DNA of 64,000 nt from positions 53,333 to 117,332 of the forward strand of contig DERO01000036.1 of the NCBI GenBank assembly GCA_002360945.1, written 5' to 3'. A model generated the notes under the pieces. The model was given only the letters and a program-made list of their open reading frames with translations, was not told the origin of the DNA and ran no database searches. The position numbers and the translations under genes are program-made. The DNA is from Leclercia adecarboxylata (GTDB taxonomy: Bacteria; Pseudomonadota; Gammaproteobacteria; Enterobacterales; Enterobacteriaceae). Below, one piece after another: positions 30,984 to 40,804 of this stretch (positions are counted from its first letter, which is position 1; each line of letters opens with the position of its first letter).

Positions 30984-31008
30984 GAAAGCGCCTGACGGTT
31001 GGGTATCT

Positions 31009-31032
31009 TCCCCCCTCCCGACGGGAGAGGGA
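31009..31032. repeat. CCCTCTCCC-type palindrome upstream of selA
   Basis: Read on minus, CCCTCTCCCGTCGGGAGGGG forms a short hairpin just upstream of selA. It resembles the palindromes at 16851-16883 and 35864-35886, so all three may belong to one dispersed repeat family. Confidence 0.5.
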
Positions 31033-31085
31033 GTCAATGTCAGGGCGATTGTACCGCGTCCGGCAAGGAAGTGTTATCGACCACA

Positions 31086-31694
31086 TCAAGCCTTTGGCGG
31101 TTCGGTGCGGGCGAAGCTTTCACGCTGGAACAGCGTTTCCGCCAGTTTGACCAGCAGCGGGCGATCCACGCACCAGCCCGGCGAGACACGACGGAAATTG
31201 AGGTAGCCGATGGCGCAGGCAATAGCGATGGTCGCCAGGTTAACGCTGTCGGTGGCAATTTTTCCTTCGCGAATCAGCTGTTCACAGTGATCCAGACTGC
31301 GGGCGATTTTCTCCCGCTGACGCAGCAGCTCGCTCTCGGACTGCTGTGCCGCCGGACGCGCCTGCTCGCGCACCGAGGCCAGGGCCGCATCCATGATCCC
31401 GTCCGCCAGCGCCTCAATTTGGCGGATAGCCAGCGCAGCTTTAGGTTCACGGGGGATCATCGCCGGGGCGATATCCAGCAGCTCGATATAGCTGGCAATG
31501 ATGGGCGAGTCGAACCAGTGCTCTCCGTCATCGGTCACCAGCGCCGGGACTTTCCCCAGGGGATTGTACTGCGCGACCCCGGTATCAGCCTGATAGGGTT
31601 GTTCATTCACGAATTCAAAGGTGATGCCTTTCTCCAGCAGGAGAATGGAGATTTTACGCACGAAGGGACTGGTATAACTGCCGATGAGTTTCAT
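31086..31694 (-). CDS. yibF: Glutathione S-transferase-like protein YibF
   Basis: A 202-residue protein of the glutathione S-transferase fold: N-terminal thioredoxin-like domain ([20 protein letters not shown], then [10 protein letters not shown] with the cis-proline) and an all-helical C-terminal domain. Length equals E. coli YibF, a GST homologue without known substrate. Start at 31694 has AAAGGAGCAGG upstream. It lies upstream of selA on the same strand, about 100 bases apart, so it could be cotranscribed, although a palindrome separates them. Confidence 0.9.
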   Translation of the reverse strand: MKLIGSYTSPFVRKISILLLEKGITFEFVNEQPYQADTGVAQYNPLGKVPALVTDDGEHWFDSPIIASYIELLDIAPAMIPREPKAALAIRQIEALADGIMDAALASVREQARPAAQQSESELLRQREKIARSLDHCEQLIREGKIATDSVNLATIAIACAIGYLNFRRVSPGWCVDRPLLVKLAETLFQRESFARTEPPKA

Positions 31695-31742
31695 TGCCTG
31701 CTCCTTTTCCGCCAACAAAAGGATAAGTATGGCCCAGGCAAA

Positions 31743-31778
31743 GAAAAAAGGCAGGCATTGCGTATCGCATGCCTGCCC
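31743..31778 (-). terminator. Rho-independent terminator of yibIH
   Basis: Read on minus, GGCAGGCATGCG closes a TAC-type loop with CGCAATGCCTGCC and runs into six T. It lies just after the yibH stop. Confidence 0.9.
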
Positions 31779-31787
31779 GGGAAGGGA

Positions 31788-32924
31788 TTAATGGTCGAGA
31801 TAGAGGTAGTGCATCCAGCTGGTCATACGCAGCAGGACCTTACGCATCACCGAGACGTGCGCGAAGTGGTCGGAGTAAACCGCCACCTGGGCGTAGATAC
31901 CGTCCGGCAGCGCGTCCACCTCGGCATTCGGATCCAGCTCGATGGTACCCAGCACGCCATCGGAACCCGGCACCATCGTCAGGGACTGCAGCGAACCTTG
32001 CGCCTGGTAGGAGCCGCCCGGCACCACCGGCAGAATGCTAGTCAGCTTGCCGGGGAAGACCTGGCCTGGCAGCGCGCTGAACACCACTTCCGCTTCGTCA
32101 CCCGGCTTCAGACGCAGGAGTGAGTTCTGGCGGAACTGGGCGACGATCATCCGTTTCTGCTCAGGAATAAACACCATCACCGGACGCAGCGGCAGCGAGG
32201 CGGCATAGGTTCCCGGGCGAATCAGCACCTGGGTGATGTAGCCGTCGCTTGGCGCCCGGACGATGGTCTGATCCAGGTTATAGGTGGCTTCGGCCAACTG
32301 GGCGCGCAGGGAGGCAATCTGCGACTGCTCACCGTTGACCATGCTGTCTAACTGGCTCTGAATCTGCGTCTGTTCAGCAACGGAACCTTTCACCATGGCA
32401 TCCTGTGCCAGATAGTTCTGCCGCGCATTATCGATATCGCTTTCAGAGAACGGATTGACTTTCGCCTGACTGCCTTTCAGGTAACGCTGATAATCTTTAT
32501 ACAGCCGGTCACGCTCAGCGGACACCCGCGTGGTATTGGCAACGGCTTCTGAAAGTTGCGCCTTCAGATTGTCAATATTGTGCGTGGCGGTCACCAGGTC
32601 AGCCTGTAATCTGTCGACACGGGCTTTATACCTGCCCGGATCGATTTTAAATAACACTTCGCCCTTTTTAATAAGCTGGTTATTTTTATCGGTGACTTCA
32701 CTGACGACACCCGTGACCTGCGGGGTAATAGGAATAGAAATAACCGCTTTCTGCGCCGTAAACGTATAAGGGTGGTTATAATTCATTAATAAGATGAGAC
32801 CGGCCACGAGAAATACCCCGCCCAGGGTCGCAGTCGCCAGCGTCCATTGGTTTACCGGAATACGAAATATTTTAAAGATGGCCCAGGCAAAGGCGACATA
32901 AGTCAATACGATCAACAGATCCAT
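31788..32924 (-). CDS. yibH: HlyD/EmrA-like membrane fusion protein YibH
   Basis: A 378-residue inner-membrane-anchored periplasmic adaptor. A transmembrane region lies within residues 1-45, followed by a biotinyl-lipoyl-like half ([20 protein letters not shown]), a long alpha-helical hairpin (about 100-210) and a beta-barrel part. Such adaptors link inner-membrane transporters to outer-membrane channels, but no transporter or TolC-like gene adjoins it. It follows yibI by two bases, the same pair as in E. coli, with a terminator after it. Cargo unknown. Confidence 0.9.
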   Translation of the reverse strand: MDLLIVLTYVAFAWAIFKIFRIPVNQWTLATATLGGVFLVAGLILLMNYNHPYTFTAQKAVISIPITPQVTGVVSEVTDKNNQLIKKGEVLFKIDPGRYKARVDRLQADLVTATHNIDNLKAQLSEAVANTTRVSAERDRLYKDYQRYLKGSQAKVNPFSESDIDNARQNYLAQDAMVKGSVAEQTQIQSQLDSMVNGEQSQIASLRAQLAEATYNLDQTIVRAPSDGYITQVLIRPGTYAASLPLRPVMVFIPEQKRMIVAQFRQNSLLRLKPGDEAEVVFSALPGQVFPGKLTSILPVVPGGSYQAQGSLQSLTMVPGSDGVLGTIELDPNAEVDALPDGIYAQVAVYSDHFAHVSVMRKVLLRMTSWMHYLYLDH

Positions 32925-32926
32925 GA

Positions 32927-33283
32927 TTATTGCTCCGACGTGTTCTTATCAGCCACGGGGGGCACCGCGGCCAGTTTCTGTTCCAGCTCGGCGACGCGCT
33001 TTGCCAGCGCATCAACGTCGGGGTTACGATCTGGCGGCTGAATGTGGTTCTGCATTCCCCAGCCTCGCTCAGGCTGGTAGAGCGTTGCCCAGATCCACAG
33101 AAATGGCCAAATGGCATGCAGCGTAAACAGGCTTATCCACCCCGCCGTATGGATCGCATCGGCATGAGGATGGTTGCGCTTTTTGGCCATGTTATAAGGA
33201 ATGTCATGAATCGCGATGATTCCATAAAAAAGAACCACGAAGACAAAGATCAACACACCCAGCGCAAAATAGTTGAGAAACAT
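32927..33283 (-). CDS. yibI: Small membrane protein YibI (DUF3302)
   Basis: A 118-residue protein with two hydrophobic segments (about 5-27 and 45-67) and a polar C-terminus predicted to be a short coiled coil ([18 protein letters not shown]). The family always accompanies YibH-type adaptors, with which it is co-transcribed here (two-base gap). Function is unknown; it may anchor or stabilise YibH. Confidence 0.87.
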   Translation of the reverse strand: MFLNYFALGVLIFVFVVLFYGIIAIHDIPYNMAKKRNHPHADAIHTAGWISLFTLHAIWPFLWIWATLYQPERGWGMQNHIQPPDRNPDVDALAKRVAELEQKLAAVPPVADKNTSEQ

Positions 33284-33630
33284 ATTTGCCTCATTAAAGA
33301 AATCTTAAACTCATTAAAATAATTAAATGGTAAGCAACCACATTAATTTACTGCTAAGTACACGGGCATGTACTTATTATTTCATAAGAGCCGGGGAGTA
33401 TGGTTTTTTCTTATATCTCCATGCAAGTTTAGAAGCGTGACAAAATATATCCTGAATAATAATAGACTTAAGTTTACAGTATGAGCTTAATCCAGCTTAG
33501 CACTTTTCGCCATACCATATTCCAGGTGTCTTTTTTTAACGATAAGTGTTGCTTACTTACATCCTGGCGTCGATCGAAAAAACAGATGTTGCCGCCGATC
33601 ACATCCAGAGAATTCCGTATAAAAATTTTT

Positions 33631-33646
33631 TGTGGATTAGATCACA
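33631..33646. promoter_or_regulatory. CRP-like site 1 upstream of mtlA
   Basis: TGTGGATTAGATCACA matches the CRP palindrome TGTGA-N6-TCACA at nine of ten positions. It is the most distal of four sites. Confidence 0.65.
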
Positions 33647-33674
33647 TTCTGGAAACAAAACCGCAGCAGTGAAA

Positions 33675-33690
33675 TGTGATTCAATTCACA
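33675..33690. promoter_or_regulatory. CRP site 2 upstream of mtlA (perfect match)
   Basis: TGTGATTCAATTCACA is a perfect TGTGA-N6-TCACA palindrome with AAA/TTT flanks, the strongest CRP site in the window. Confidence 0.85.
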
Positions 33691-33747
33691 TTTTACCGGC
33701 CAAATAGCCGTTTCAACGTGCATTGTATTTTTTTTACACTTCAAATT

Positions 33748-33763
33748 TGTGACATAAATCACT
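33748..33763. promoter_or_regulatory. CRP-like site 3 upstream of mtlA
   Basis: TGTGACATAAATCACT matches the CRP palindrome at nine of ten positions. Confidence 0.7.
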
Positions 33764-33791
33764 TCAATCCTGACCGCACCCCCTATCTTTA

Positions 33792-33807
33792 CGTGATTCG
33801 GATCACA
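33792..33807. promoter_or_regulatory. CRP-like site 4 upstream of mtlA
   Basis: CGTGATTCGGATCACA matches the CRP palindrome at nine of ten positions and is nearest to mtlA. E. coli mtlA also has several CRP sites. Confidence 0.7.
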
Positions 33808-33944
33808 CTATTTTTACCCGTCTGGACAGTTAAACAATTAAGTGCCAGATTTCACGCATCAGAACAGGGCCGGGCAACCTCTGCCACCGCATTAACAACA
33901 AACCTCGGGCTTAAGGCCTGCGTAAACAGAAGAAGGGGTGTTTT

Positions 33945-35852
33945 ATGTCATCCGATTTCAAGATCAAAGTACAAAGCTTTGGTCGATTCCTTAGCAACAT
34001 GGTGATGCCAAATATCGGCGCGTTTATCGCGTGGGGTATTATCACCGCGTTATTTATTCCGACAGGGTGGTTGCCTAACGAAACGCTGGCGAAACTTGTT
34101 GGCCCAATGATCACCTATCTGCTGCCACTGCTCATCGGTTATACCGGTGGTCGTCTGGTGGGCGGTGACCGCGGTGGCGTGGTCGGTGCGATCACCACCA
34201 TGGGCGTGATCGTCGGTGCGGATATGCCGATGTTCCTCGGCGCGATGATTGCCGGCCCGCTGGGCGGCTGGGCCATTAAGAAGTTCGACGTCTGGGTTGA
34301 TGGCAAAATCAAATCCGGCTTCGAAATGCTGGTGAACAACTTCTCTGCCGGCATCATCGGGATGATCCTGGCCATTCTGGCGTTCCTTGGCATTGGCCCG
34401 GCAGTTGAAGTGCTCTCCAAAATTCTGGCGGCGGGCGTTAACTTCATGGTTGCCCACGACATGCTGCCGCTGGCGTCCATCTTTGTTGAACCGGCGAAAA
34501 TCCTGTTCCTCAACAACGCCATCAACCACGGTATCTTCTCACCGCTGGGTATTCAGCAGTCTCACGACCTCGGCAAATCGATCTTCTTCCTGATTGAAGC
34601 TAACCCGGGTCCGGGTATGGGCGTCCTGCTGGCGTACATCTTCTTCGGTCGCGGTAGCGCGAAACAGTCTGCTGGCGGTGCGGCGATCATCCACTTCCTG
34701 GGTGGTATCCACGAAATTTACTTCCCATACGTGCTGATGAACCCACGTCTGATCCTCGCCGTTATCCTCGGCGGTATGACCGGCGTGTTCACCCTGAGCG
34801 TGCTGAACGGCGGTCTGGTTTCTCCGGCCTCTCCAGGTTCTATCCTGGCGGTACTGGCGATGACCCCGAAAGGTGCCTACTTCGCGAACCTGGCCGCTAT
34901 CTTCGCCGCCATGGCCGTCTCCTTCGTGGTGTCTGCCATCCTGCTGAAAACCAGCAAAGTGAAAGAAGAAGACGATATCGAAGCGGCTACCCGTCGTATG
35001 CAGGACATGAAAGCCCAGTCTAAAGGCGCAACCCCGCTGGCCGCTGGCGATGTCTCTAACGACCTGAGCCACGTACGTAAAATCATCGTTGCCTGCGACG
35101 CCGGTATGGGTTCCAGCGCCATGGGTGCGGGCGTCCTGCGTAAGAAAGTCGCGGATGCCGGTTTGTCTCAGATTTCCGTAACCAACAGCGCCATTAACAG
35201 CCTGCCGCCGGATGTTGACCTGGTCATCACCCACCGCGACCTGACCGAACGTGCGATGCGCCAGGTTCCGCAGGCGCAGCATATTTCGCTGACCAACTTC
35301 CTCGACAGCGGCCTGTACACTAACCTGACCGAACGTCTGGTGGCGGCACAGCGTCACGAAGAGAACGAAGTGAAAGTGCGTACCAGCCTGCAGGACAGCT
35401 TTGACGAGAGCAACAGCCACCTGTTCCGTCTGGGTGCGGAGAATATCTTCCTGGGTCGTACCGCGAGCCACAAAGAAGAGGCGATTCGCTTTGCCGGTGA
35501 GCAGCTGGTGAAAGGCGGCTACGTGCAGCCGGAATATGTTGAAGCGATGCTGGAACGTGAAAAACTGACCCCGACCTACCTGGGCGAATCCATTGCGGTG
35601 CCGCACGGTACGGTTGAAGCGAAAGACCGCGTGCTGAAAACCGGCGTGGTGTTCTGTCAGTATCCGGCAGGCGTGCGCTTCGGTGAAGAAGAGGACGACA
35701 TTGCTCGTCTGGTGATTGGTATCGCGGCCCGTAACAACGAGCACATCCAGGTGATTACCAGCCTGACCAATGCTCTGGACGATGAGACCGTTATCGAACG
35801 TCTGGCAAACACCACCAGCGTTGAAGAAGTCCTGGCGCTGTTGAACAAGTAA
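33945..35852 (+). CDS. mtlA: Mannitol-specific PTS enzyme IICBA
   Basis: Imports mannitol and phosphorylates it to mannitol 1-phosphate. The 635-residue fusion has a membrane IIC domain (about 1-345) with the family motif GIHEIYF at 254-260. The IIB domain follows, with phospho-cysteine Cys384 in IIVACDAGMGSSAMG. The C-terminal IIA domain has phospho-histidine His554 in SIAVPHGTVEAKD. All are at E. coli positions. AAGGGG provides the ribosome site. Four CRP sites upstream suggest strong cAMP control; MtlR, encoded third in the operon, is the known repressor. Confidence 0.97.
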   Translation: MSSDFKIKVQSFGRFLSNMVMPNIGAFIAWGIITALFIPTGWLPNETLAKLVGPMITYLLPLLIGYTGGRLVGGDRGGVVGAITTMGVIVGADMPMFLGAMIAGPLGGWAIKKFDVWVDGKIKSGFEMLVNNFSAGIIGMILAILAFLGIGPAVEVLSKILAAGVNFMVAHDMLPLASIFVEPAKILFLNNAINHGIFSPLGIQQSHDLGKSIFFLIEANPGPGMGVLLAYIFFGRGSAKQSAGGAAIIHFLGGIHEIYFPYVLMNPRLILAVILGGMTGVFTLSVLNGGLVSPASPGSILAVLAMTPKGAYFANLAAIFAAMAVSFVVSAILLKTSKVKEEDDIEAATRRMQDMKAQSKGATPLAAGDVSNDLSHVRKIIVACDAGMGSSAMGAGVLRKKVADAGLSQISVTNSAINSLPPDVDLVITHRDLTERAMRQVPQAQHISLTNFLDSGLYTNLTERLVAAQRHEENEVKVRTSLQDSFDESNSHLFRLGAENIFLGRTASHKEEAIRFAGEQLVKGGYVQPEYVEAMLEREKLTPTYLGESIAVPHGTVEAKDRVLKTGVVFCQYPAGVRFGEEEDDIARLVIGIAARNNEHIQVITSLTNALDDETVIERLANTTSVEEVLALLNK

Positions 35853-35863
35853 GTTTTTCCCTT

Positions 35864-35911
35864 CCCTCTCCCCGTTGGGGAGAGGGTTAGGGTGAGGGAA
35901 AAGCCTCACCC
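35864..35911 (+). repeat. Tandem hairpins in the mtlA-mtlD gap
   Basis: A ten-bp perfect stem CCCTCTCCCC/GGGGAGAGGG (35864-35886) is followed at once by GGGTGAGG/CCTCACCC (35890-35911). There is no U-tract. They fill most of the 97-base gap and may stabilise mtlA mRNA or reduce mtlD expression. Confidence 0.65.
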
Positions 35912-35949
35912 CAGCCCTCTCGGGTCACAACATTGATGAAGGTAATACG

Positions 35950-37098
35950 ATGAAAGCATTACATTTCGGCGCAGGTAATATCGGTCGTGGTTTTATCGGC
36001 AAACTGCTGGCAGACGCCGGCATTACGCTGACATTCGCGGATGTGAATCAGACGGTACTGGATGCCCTGAATGCCCGTCATAGCTATCAGGTGCATGTGG
36101 TAGGCGAAAACGAGCAGGTCGAAACCGTGACCGGCGTGAACGCGGTCAGCAGCATTGGCGACGACGTTATCGACCTGATTGCCAGCGTTGACCTGGTGAC
36201 CACGGCGGTGGGTCCGGTGGTGCTGGAGCGTATCGCCCCGGCCGTCGCCAAAGGGCTGGCAAAACGTAAGGCCCAGGGTAACGACGCCCCGCTGAACATC
36301 ATCGCCTGTGAGAACATGGTGCGCGGCACCACCCAGCTGAAAGGCCATGTGATGGCCGCCGTGGCTGACGAAGATAAAGCCTGGGTTGAAGAACACGTGG
36401 GCTTTGTCGACTCCGCCGTGGACCGCATCGTTCCGCCGTCGGCCTCCGCCACCCACGATCCGCTGGAAGTGACCGTGGAAACTTTCAGCGAGTGGATTGT
36501 TGACAAAACCCAGTTCAAAGGCGCACTGCCTGAGATCGCCGGGATGGAATTAACCGATAACCTGATGGCATTTGTCGAGCGTAAGCTCTTCACGCTGAAC
36601 ACCGGGCATGCTATAACCGCCTACCTCGGTAAATTAGCCGGTCATCAGACCATTCGTGACGCCATTCTCGATGAGAACGTTCGCGCCGTGGTAAAAGGTG
36701 CAATGGACGAGAGCGGCGCGGTCCTGATTAAACGCTACGGTTTTGATGCCGATAAGCATGCGGCATATATTCAGAAAATCCTCGGTCGTTTTGAAAACCC
36801 GTATCTGAAAGATGACGTTGAGCGCGTGGGCCGTCAGCCGCTGCGCAAGCTGAGCGCGGGCGATCGTCTGATCAAGCCGCTGCTCGGCACACTGGAATAC
36901 GGTCTGCCGCACACCAGTCTGGTCAAAGGCATTGCCGCCGCGATGCACTACCGCAGCGAAGAAGATCCGCAGGCGCAGGAGCTGGCGCAGCTGATTGACG
37001 AGCAGGGTCCACAGGCCGCGCTGGCGCAGGTATCCGGTCTGGATGCCAATAGCGACGTGGTTCTGGAGGCGGTTAACGACTATAACGCAACCAAATGA
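35950..37098 (+). CDS. mtlD: Mannitol-1-phosphate 5-dehydrogenase
   Basis: Oxidises mannitol 1-phosphate to fructose 6-phosphate with NAD+. It has 382 residues as in E. coli. The NAD motif [10 protein letters not shown] is at about residues 6-15, and the polyol-dehydrogenase catalytic lysine region is around [15 protein letters not shown]. The C-terminus overlaps mtlR by four bases (ATGA), so the two are coupled. Confidence 0.96.
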   Translation: MKALHFGAGNIGRGFIGKLLADAGITLTFADVNQTVLDALNARHSYQVHVVGENEQVETVTGVNAVSSIGDDVIDLIASVDLVTTAVGPVVLERIAPAVAKGLAKRKAQGNDAPLNIIACENMVRGTTQLKGHVMAAVADEDKAWVEEHVGFVDSAVDRIVPPSASATHDPLEVTVETFSEWIVDKTQFKGALPEIAGMELTDNLMAFVERKLFTLNTGHAITAYLGKLAGHQTIRDAILDENVRAVVKGAMDESGAVLIKRYGFDADKHAAYIQKILGRFENPYLKDDVERVGRQPLRKLSAGDRLIKPLLGTLEYGLPHTSLVKGIAAAMHYRSEEDPQAQELAQLIDEQGPQAALAQVSGLDANSDVVLEAVNDYNATK

Positions 37099-37685
37099 TG
37101 CAGGAACTGGCGCAGGTCATCCTGCGCCCGGAAGATAGATTGTCAGATATGCAGGCAATAATGGAACAAACCCAGGCCTTTGAAAACCGTGTGCTGGAGC
37201 GTCTGAATGCTGGCAAAACCGTTCGAAGTTTCCTGATATCCGCCGTCGAGTTGTTAACCGAGGCGGTGAATATCCTGGTACTTCAGGTGTTTCGCAAAGA
37301 CGACTACGCGGTGAAATACGCAGTTGAACCGTTACTCGACGGCGACGGCCCCTTGGGCGATTTATCCGTGCGTCTGAAACTGATCTATGGCCTGGGCGTT
37401 ATCAGCCGTCATGAGTATGAAGATGCCGAGCTGCTGATGGCGCTGCGTGAAGAGCTGAATCACGACGGCAACGAGTATGCGTTCACCGACGACGAGATCC
37501 TCGGCCCGCTGGGCGAGCTGCACTGCGTGACCGCCCTGCCCCCGACGCCGCATTTTGATACCAGCGACCCGGAGCTGTACGCGATGCAGAAGCAGCGTTA
37601 CCAGCAGATCGTCCGCTCCACCATGGTCCTCTCCCTGACTGAGCTGATTTCCCGAATCAGCTTAAAAAAAGCGTTTCAGAAGTAA
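37095..37685 (+). CDS. mtlR: Mannitol operon repressor MtlR
   Basis: A 196-residue all-helical repressor of the mtl operon (195 in E. coli). It has no classical helix-turn-helix, which is typical of this family. Conserved block [20 protein letters not shown] is near the N-terminus; the first ten residues differ from E. coli. It overlaps mtlD by four bases. In E. coli a small gene, yibT, follows; here yibL comes after only 59 bases. Confidence 0.93.
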   Translation: MMQELAQVILRPEDRLSDMQAIMEQTQAFENRVLERLNAGKTVRSFLISAVELLTEAVNILVLQVFRKDDYAVKYAVEPLLDGDGPLGDLSVRLKLIYGLGVISRHEYEDAELLMALREELNHDGNEYAFTDDEILGPLGELHCVTALPPTPHFDTSDPELYAMQKQRYQQIVRSTMVLSLTELISRISLKKAFQK

Positions 37686-37744
37686 GCCTGCGCACATTGG
37701 TGTATCCTTCCCTGTAATCTCCCCTGTTTTTAGAGCTATTTGTG

Positions 37745-38107
37745 ATGAAAGAAGTCGAAAAGAACGAAATTAAACGCCTGAGCGACCGCCTGGATCTGAT
37801 CCGCCACCAGCAGGCCAGCCTCTCGCTGGTTGATGCCGCCGAGAAATACGCCGAGCTGGAAAAAGAGAAAGCGACGCTGGAAACCGAAATCGAGCGCCTG
37901 CGTGGCGTGAAAGAGCAGAAGCTGAGCAAAGAAGCGCAGAAGCTGTCAAACCTGCCTTTCCGTCGCGCGATCACCAAGAAAGAACAGGCCGACATGGGCA
38001 AGCTGAAGAAAAGCGTGCGCGGCCTGGTGGTTGTCCACCCGATGACCGAGCTGGGTCGTGAAATGGGTCTGAAAGAGATGACCGGCTTCAGTAAGACTGA
38101 GTTCTGA
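37745..38107 (+). CDS. yibL: Ribosome-associated protein YibL (DUF2810)
   Basis: A 120-residue charged protein, equal in length to E. coli YibL. Residues 1-60 form a predicted coiled coil ([14 protein letters not shown], then [20 protein letters not shown]). The C-terminal half is basic and conserved ([20 protein letters not shown]). E. coli YibL has been found with ribosomal particles; its role is unknown. ATG at 37745 is chosen; a GTG directly before it is in frame. Confidence 0.88.
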   Translation: MKEVEKNEIKRLSDRLDLIRHQQASLSLVDAAEKYAELEKEKATLETEIERLRGVKEQKLSKEAQKLSNLPFRRAITKKEQADMGKLKKSVRGLVVVHPMTELGREMGLKEMTGFSKTEF

Positions 38108-38111
38108 TTTT

Positions 38112-38142
38112 TTGCCGGGTGGCGCGACGCTTACCCGGCCTG
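38112..38142. repeat. REP-like palindrome after yibL
   Basis: TTGCCGGGTGGCGCGACGCT followed by TACCCGGCCTG, immediately downstream of the yibL stop, is the same family as the other four copies. Confidence 0.75.
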
Positions 38143-38161
38143 TCATTTTCCTCTCCTTCAA

Positions 38162-38178
38162 AATTGGCCCAACCAATT
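38162..38178. promoter_or_regulatory. LldR operator O1
   Basis: AATTGGCCCAACCAATT is a perfect inverted repeat of the FadR-subfamily GntR operator type. It resembles E. coli lldP operator O1 and lies about 200 bases before lldP. Confidence 0.8.
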
Positions 38179-38288
38179 CCGCAACCAACCCTCCTCTGGT
38201 TCACAATTCCATAATCTTTGCTCACAAACACATTGCCGACCAATAACATTTGGTTAACCATTTGTTGTCATTAACCCTACATCACACT

Positions 38289-38304
38289 ATTGGCAGGACC
38301 ACTT
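38289..38304. promoter_or_regulatory. LldR operator O2
   Basis: ATTGGCAGGACCACTT resembles the second E. coli lldP operator and lies 127 bases after O1. LldR bound at both sites is thought to loop the promoter between them. Confidence 0.75.
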
Positions 38305-38378
38305 TTACACGTAATGTGACGCCGAGATGAGCACAGACTCACCGCGCCGCAGAAGGTGCGGTCCTCGGGAGACCTGCA

Positions 38379-40034
38379 ATGAGCCTCTGGCAACAAAACT
38401 ACGATCCGGCAGGCAATATCTGGCTATCCAGCCTGATTGCCTCGCTGCCTATCCTGTTCTTCTTCTTTGCGCTGATTAAACTCAAGCTGAAGGGATACCT
38501 TGCCGCGACGTACACCGTTGCCATCGCCCTGATGGTGGCGCTGTTCTTCTACAAAATGCCGGTGGATCGCGCTCTGGCCTCGGTCGTTTATGGCTTCTTC
38601 TATGGCCTGTGGCCGATTGCGTGGATCATCATTGCCGCAGTCTTCGTCTATAAAATCTCGGTGAAAACCGGGCAGTTCGACATTATTCGCTCGTCGATCC
38701 TCTCCATTACCCCGGACCAGCGCCTGCAGATGCTGATCGTCGGCTTCTCCTTCGGGGCATTTCTGGAAGGGGCGGCCGGATTTGGTGCACCGGTAGCGAT
38801 CACCGCTGCACTGCTGGTCGGGCTGGGCTTTAACCCGCTGTATGCCGCCGGTCTGTGTCTGATCGTCAACACCGCGCCAGTGGCCTTTGGCGCGATGGGC
38901 ATTCCGATTCTGGTGGCCGGACAGGTCACCGGGCTGGATAGCTTTGAGATCGGCCAGATGGTGGGCCGTCAGCTGCCGTTCCTGACCATTATTGTGCTGT
39001 TCTGGATCATGGCGATTATGGACGGCTGGCGCGGCGTGAAGGAGACCTGGCCTGCGGTAATGGTGGCGGGGGGGTCGTTCGCTATCGCCCAGTACCTGAG
39101 CTCAAACTTCCTCGGCCCGGAACTGCCGGACATTATCTCTTCTCTGGTCTCGCTGGTCTGCCTGACGCTGTTCCTCAGACGCTGGCAGCCGGTGCGGATC
39201 TTCCGCTTTGCCGATATGGGTGCCTCCCAGGTTGATATGACCCTGGCCCGCACCCGCTACACCCCCGGACAGATTGTGCGCGCCTGGTCGCCGTTCCTGT
39301 TCCTCACCGCCACGGTCACCCTGTGGAGCGTGCCGCCGTTCAAAGCTCTGTTTGCGCCTAACGGTGCGCTGTACGACATGGTGGTCAATATCTCCGTGCC
39401 GTTCCTCGACAAGATGGTCGCCCGCATGCCGCCGGTTGTTCACGACGCCACGCCGTATGCGGCGGTGTTCAAGTTCGACTGGTTCTCGGCAACCGGCACC
39501 GCCATCCTGTTTGCCGCTATCCTTTCCGTAGTGTGGCTGCGCATGAAGCCTGCGGCGGCGGTACAGACGTTTGCGGCAACCATTAAAGAGCTGATGCTGC
39601 CGATCTACTCCATCGGCATGGTGCTGGCCTTCGCGTTTATTTCGAACTACTCCGGCCTGTCGTCAACCCTGGCCCTGGCGCTGGCCCATACCGGCCACGC
39701 GTTTACCTTCTTCTCGCCGTTCCTCGGCTGGCTGGGGGTGTTCCTGACCGGGTCGGATACCTCGTCGAACGCCCTGTTTGCCGCCCTGCAGGCCACGGCC
39801 GCCCAGCAGATTGGCGTCTCGGACGTGCTGCTGGTCGCCGCTAACACCACCGGTGGCGTGACCGGGAAGATGATCTCCCCGCAGTCCATCGCCATTGCCT
39901 GTGCGGCGGTAGGCCTGGTGGGCAAAGAGTCGGATCTGTTCCGCTTCACCGTGAAGCACAGCCTGATATTTACCTGCATGGTGGGCATTATTACCACACT
40001 GCAGGCCTATGTCTTAACCTGGATGATCCCATGA
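38379..40034 (+). CDS. lldP: L-lactate permease
   Basis: A 551-residue inner-membrane lactate transporter with about twelve or more hydrophobic segments. The family motif [16 protein letters not shown] occurs near residues 120-140, and [14 protein letters not shown] in the C-terminal half. It imports L-lactate (also D-lactate and glycolate in E. coli) for LldD. First gene of lldPRD, controlled by the two LldR operators upstream and, in E. coli, by ArcA. It overlaps lldR by four bases. Confidence 0.96.
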   Translation: MSLWQQNYDPAGNIWLSSLIASLPILFFFFALIKLKLKGYLAATYTVAIALMVALFFYKMPVDRALASVVYGFFYGLWPIAWIIIAAVFVYKISVKTGQFDIIRSSILSITPDQRLQMLIVGFSFGAFLEGAAGFGAPVAITAALLVGLGFNPLYAAGLCLIVNTAPVAFGAMGIPILVAGQVTGLDSFEIGQMVGRQLPFLTIIVLFWIMAIMDGWRGVKETWPAVMVAGGSFAIAQYLSSNFLGPELPDIISSLVSLVCLTLFLRRWQPVRIFRFADMGASQVDMTLARTRYTPGQIVRAWSPFLFLTATVTLWSVPPFKALFAPNGALYDMVVNISVPFLDKMVARMPPVVHDATPYAAVFKFDWFSATGTAILFAAILSVVWLRMKPAAAVQTFAATIKELMLPIYSIGMVLAFAFISNYSGLSSTLALALAHTGHAFTFFSPFLGWLGVFLTGSDTSSNALFAALQATAAQQIGVSDVLLVAANTTGGVTGKMISPQSIAIACAAVGLVGKESDLFRFTVKHSLIFTCMVGIITTLQAYVLTWMIP

Positions 40035-40804
40035 TAGTGATGCCCAGACGCCTGTCCGACGAGATTGCCTCTCGCGTGCGGGCGCTGATTGAAGAACAGC
40101 AGCTGGAGGCGGGCATGAGGTTGCCCGCCGAGCGCCAGCTTGCCGCCCAGCTTGGCGTGTCGCGCAACTCGCTGCGCGAAGCCTTAGCGACCCTGGTCAG
40201 CGAAGGGGTACTGCTCAGCCGTCGCGGCGGCGGAACCTTTGTGCGCTGGCAGCATGAGGAGTGGTCAGAACAGGCGATTGTCCAGCCGCTGAAAACCCTG
40301 ATGGCCAACGACCCGGACTATAGCTTCGATATTCTCGAAGCCCGCCACGCCATCGAAGCCAGCACCGCCTGGCATGCCGCTATGCGCGCTACACCGGCCG
40401 ATAAAGAGAAGCTGAAGGCCTGCTTTGAGGCGACCCACAGCAGCGACCCGGATATCGCCTCGCAGGCCGACGTGCGTTTTCACCTGGCGATTGCTGAAGC
40501 CTCGCACAACGTGGTGCTGCTCCAGACCATGCGCGGGTTCTTCGATCTGCTGCAAACCTCGGTCAAGCAGAGCCGCCAGCGCATGTATCAGGTGCCGCCC
40601 GTTTTTGCGCAGCTGACCGAACAGCACCAGGCCGTTCTCGACGCCATTCTGGCCGGGAATGCCGAGGCCGCCCGTCAGGCGATGATGGCGCATCTGGGCT
40701 TCGTGCATACCACCATTAAACAATTCGATGAAGATCAGGCCCGACAGGCGCGTATTACCCGTCTGCCTGGCGACAACGACATTTCCAGGGAGAACAAAGC
40801 ATGA
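40031..40804 (+). CDS. lldR: Lactate-responsive GntR regulator LldR
   Basis: A 257-residue FadR-subfamily GntR regulator. The N-terminal winged helix ([20 protein letters not shown] then [14 protein letters not shown]) precedes a helical ligand-binding FCD domain. L-lactate is the effector. It overlaps lldP and lldD by four bases each, so the three cistrons are coupled. Confidence 0.95.
   Translation: MIVMPRRLSDEIASRVRALIEEQQLEAGMRLPAERQLAAQLGVSRNSLREALATLVSEGVLLSRRGGGTFVRWQHEEWSEQAIVQPLKTLMANDPDYSFDILEARHAIEASTAWHAAMRATPADKEKLKACFEATHSSDPDIASQADVRFHLAIAEASHNVVLLQTMRGFFDLLQTSVKQSRQRMYQVPPVFAQLTEQHQAVLDAILAGNAEAARQAMMAHLGFVHTTIKQFDEDQARQARITRLPGDNDISRENKA

Larger units (their letters stand above)
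33284..33944. promoter_or_regulatory. yibI/mtlA divergent control region
   Basis: A 661-base AT-rich gap between divergent yibI and mtlA. The mtlA-proximal half holds four CRP-like sites listed separately. Two short frames (33481-33672, 33676-34005) have no recognisable product and the second runs into mtlA out of frame, so I treat the region as non-coding. The yibI-proximal 200 bases show nothing I can name. Confidence 0.75.

Noticed and set aside
30984..31037. Extended SelA start at a TTG upstream
   Set aside because: The extra 18 residues are read through a palindromic repeat and the shorter form gives the family length.
33481..34005. Two short plus-strand frames upstream of mtlA
   Set aside because: They lie across the CRP sites, the second runs into mtlA out of frame, and neither has a ribosome site or known homologue.
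34539..35909. 456-codon minus-strand frame antisense to mtlA
   Set aside because: It lies opposite the catalytic IIC-IIB-IIA regions and its translation is low-complexity and matches no family I know.
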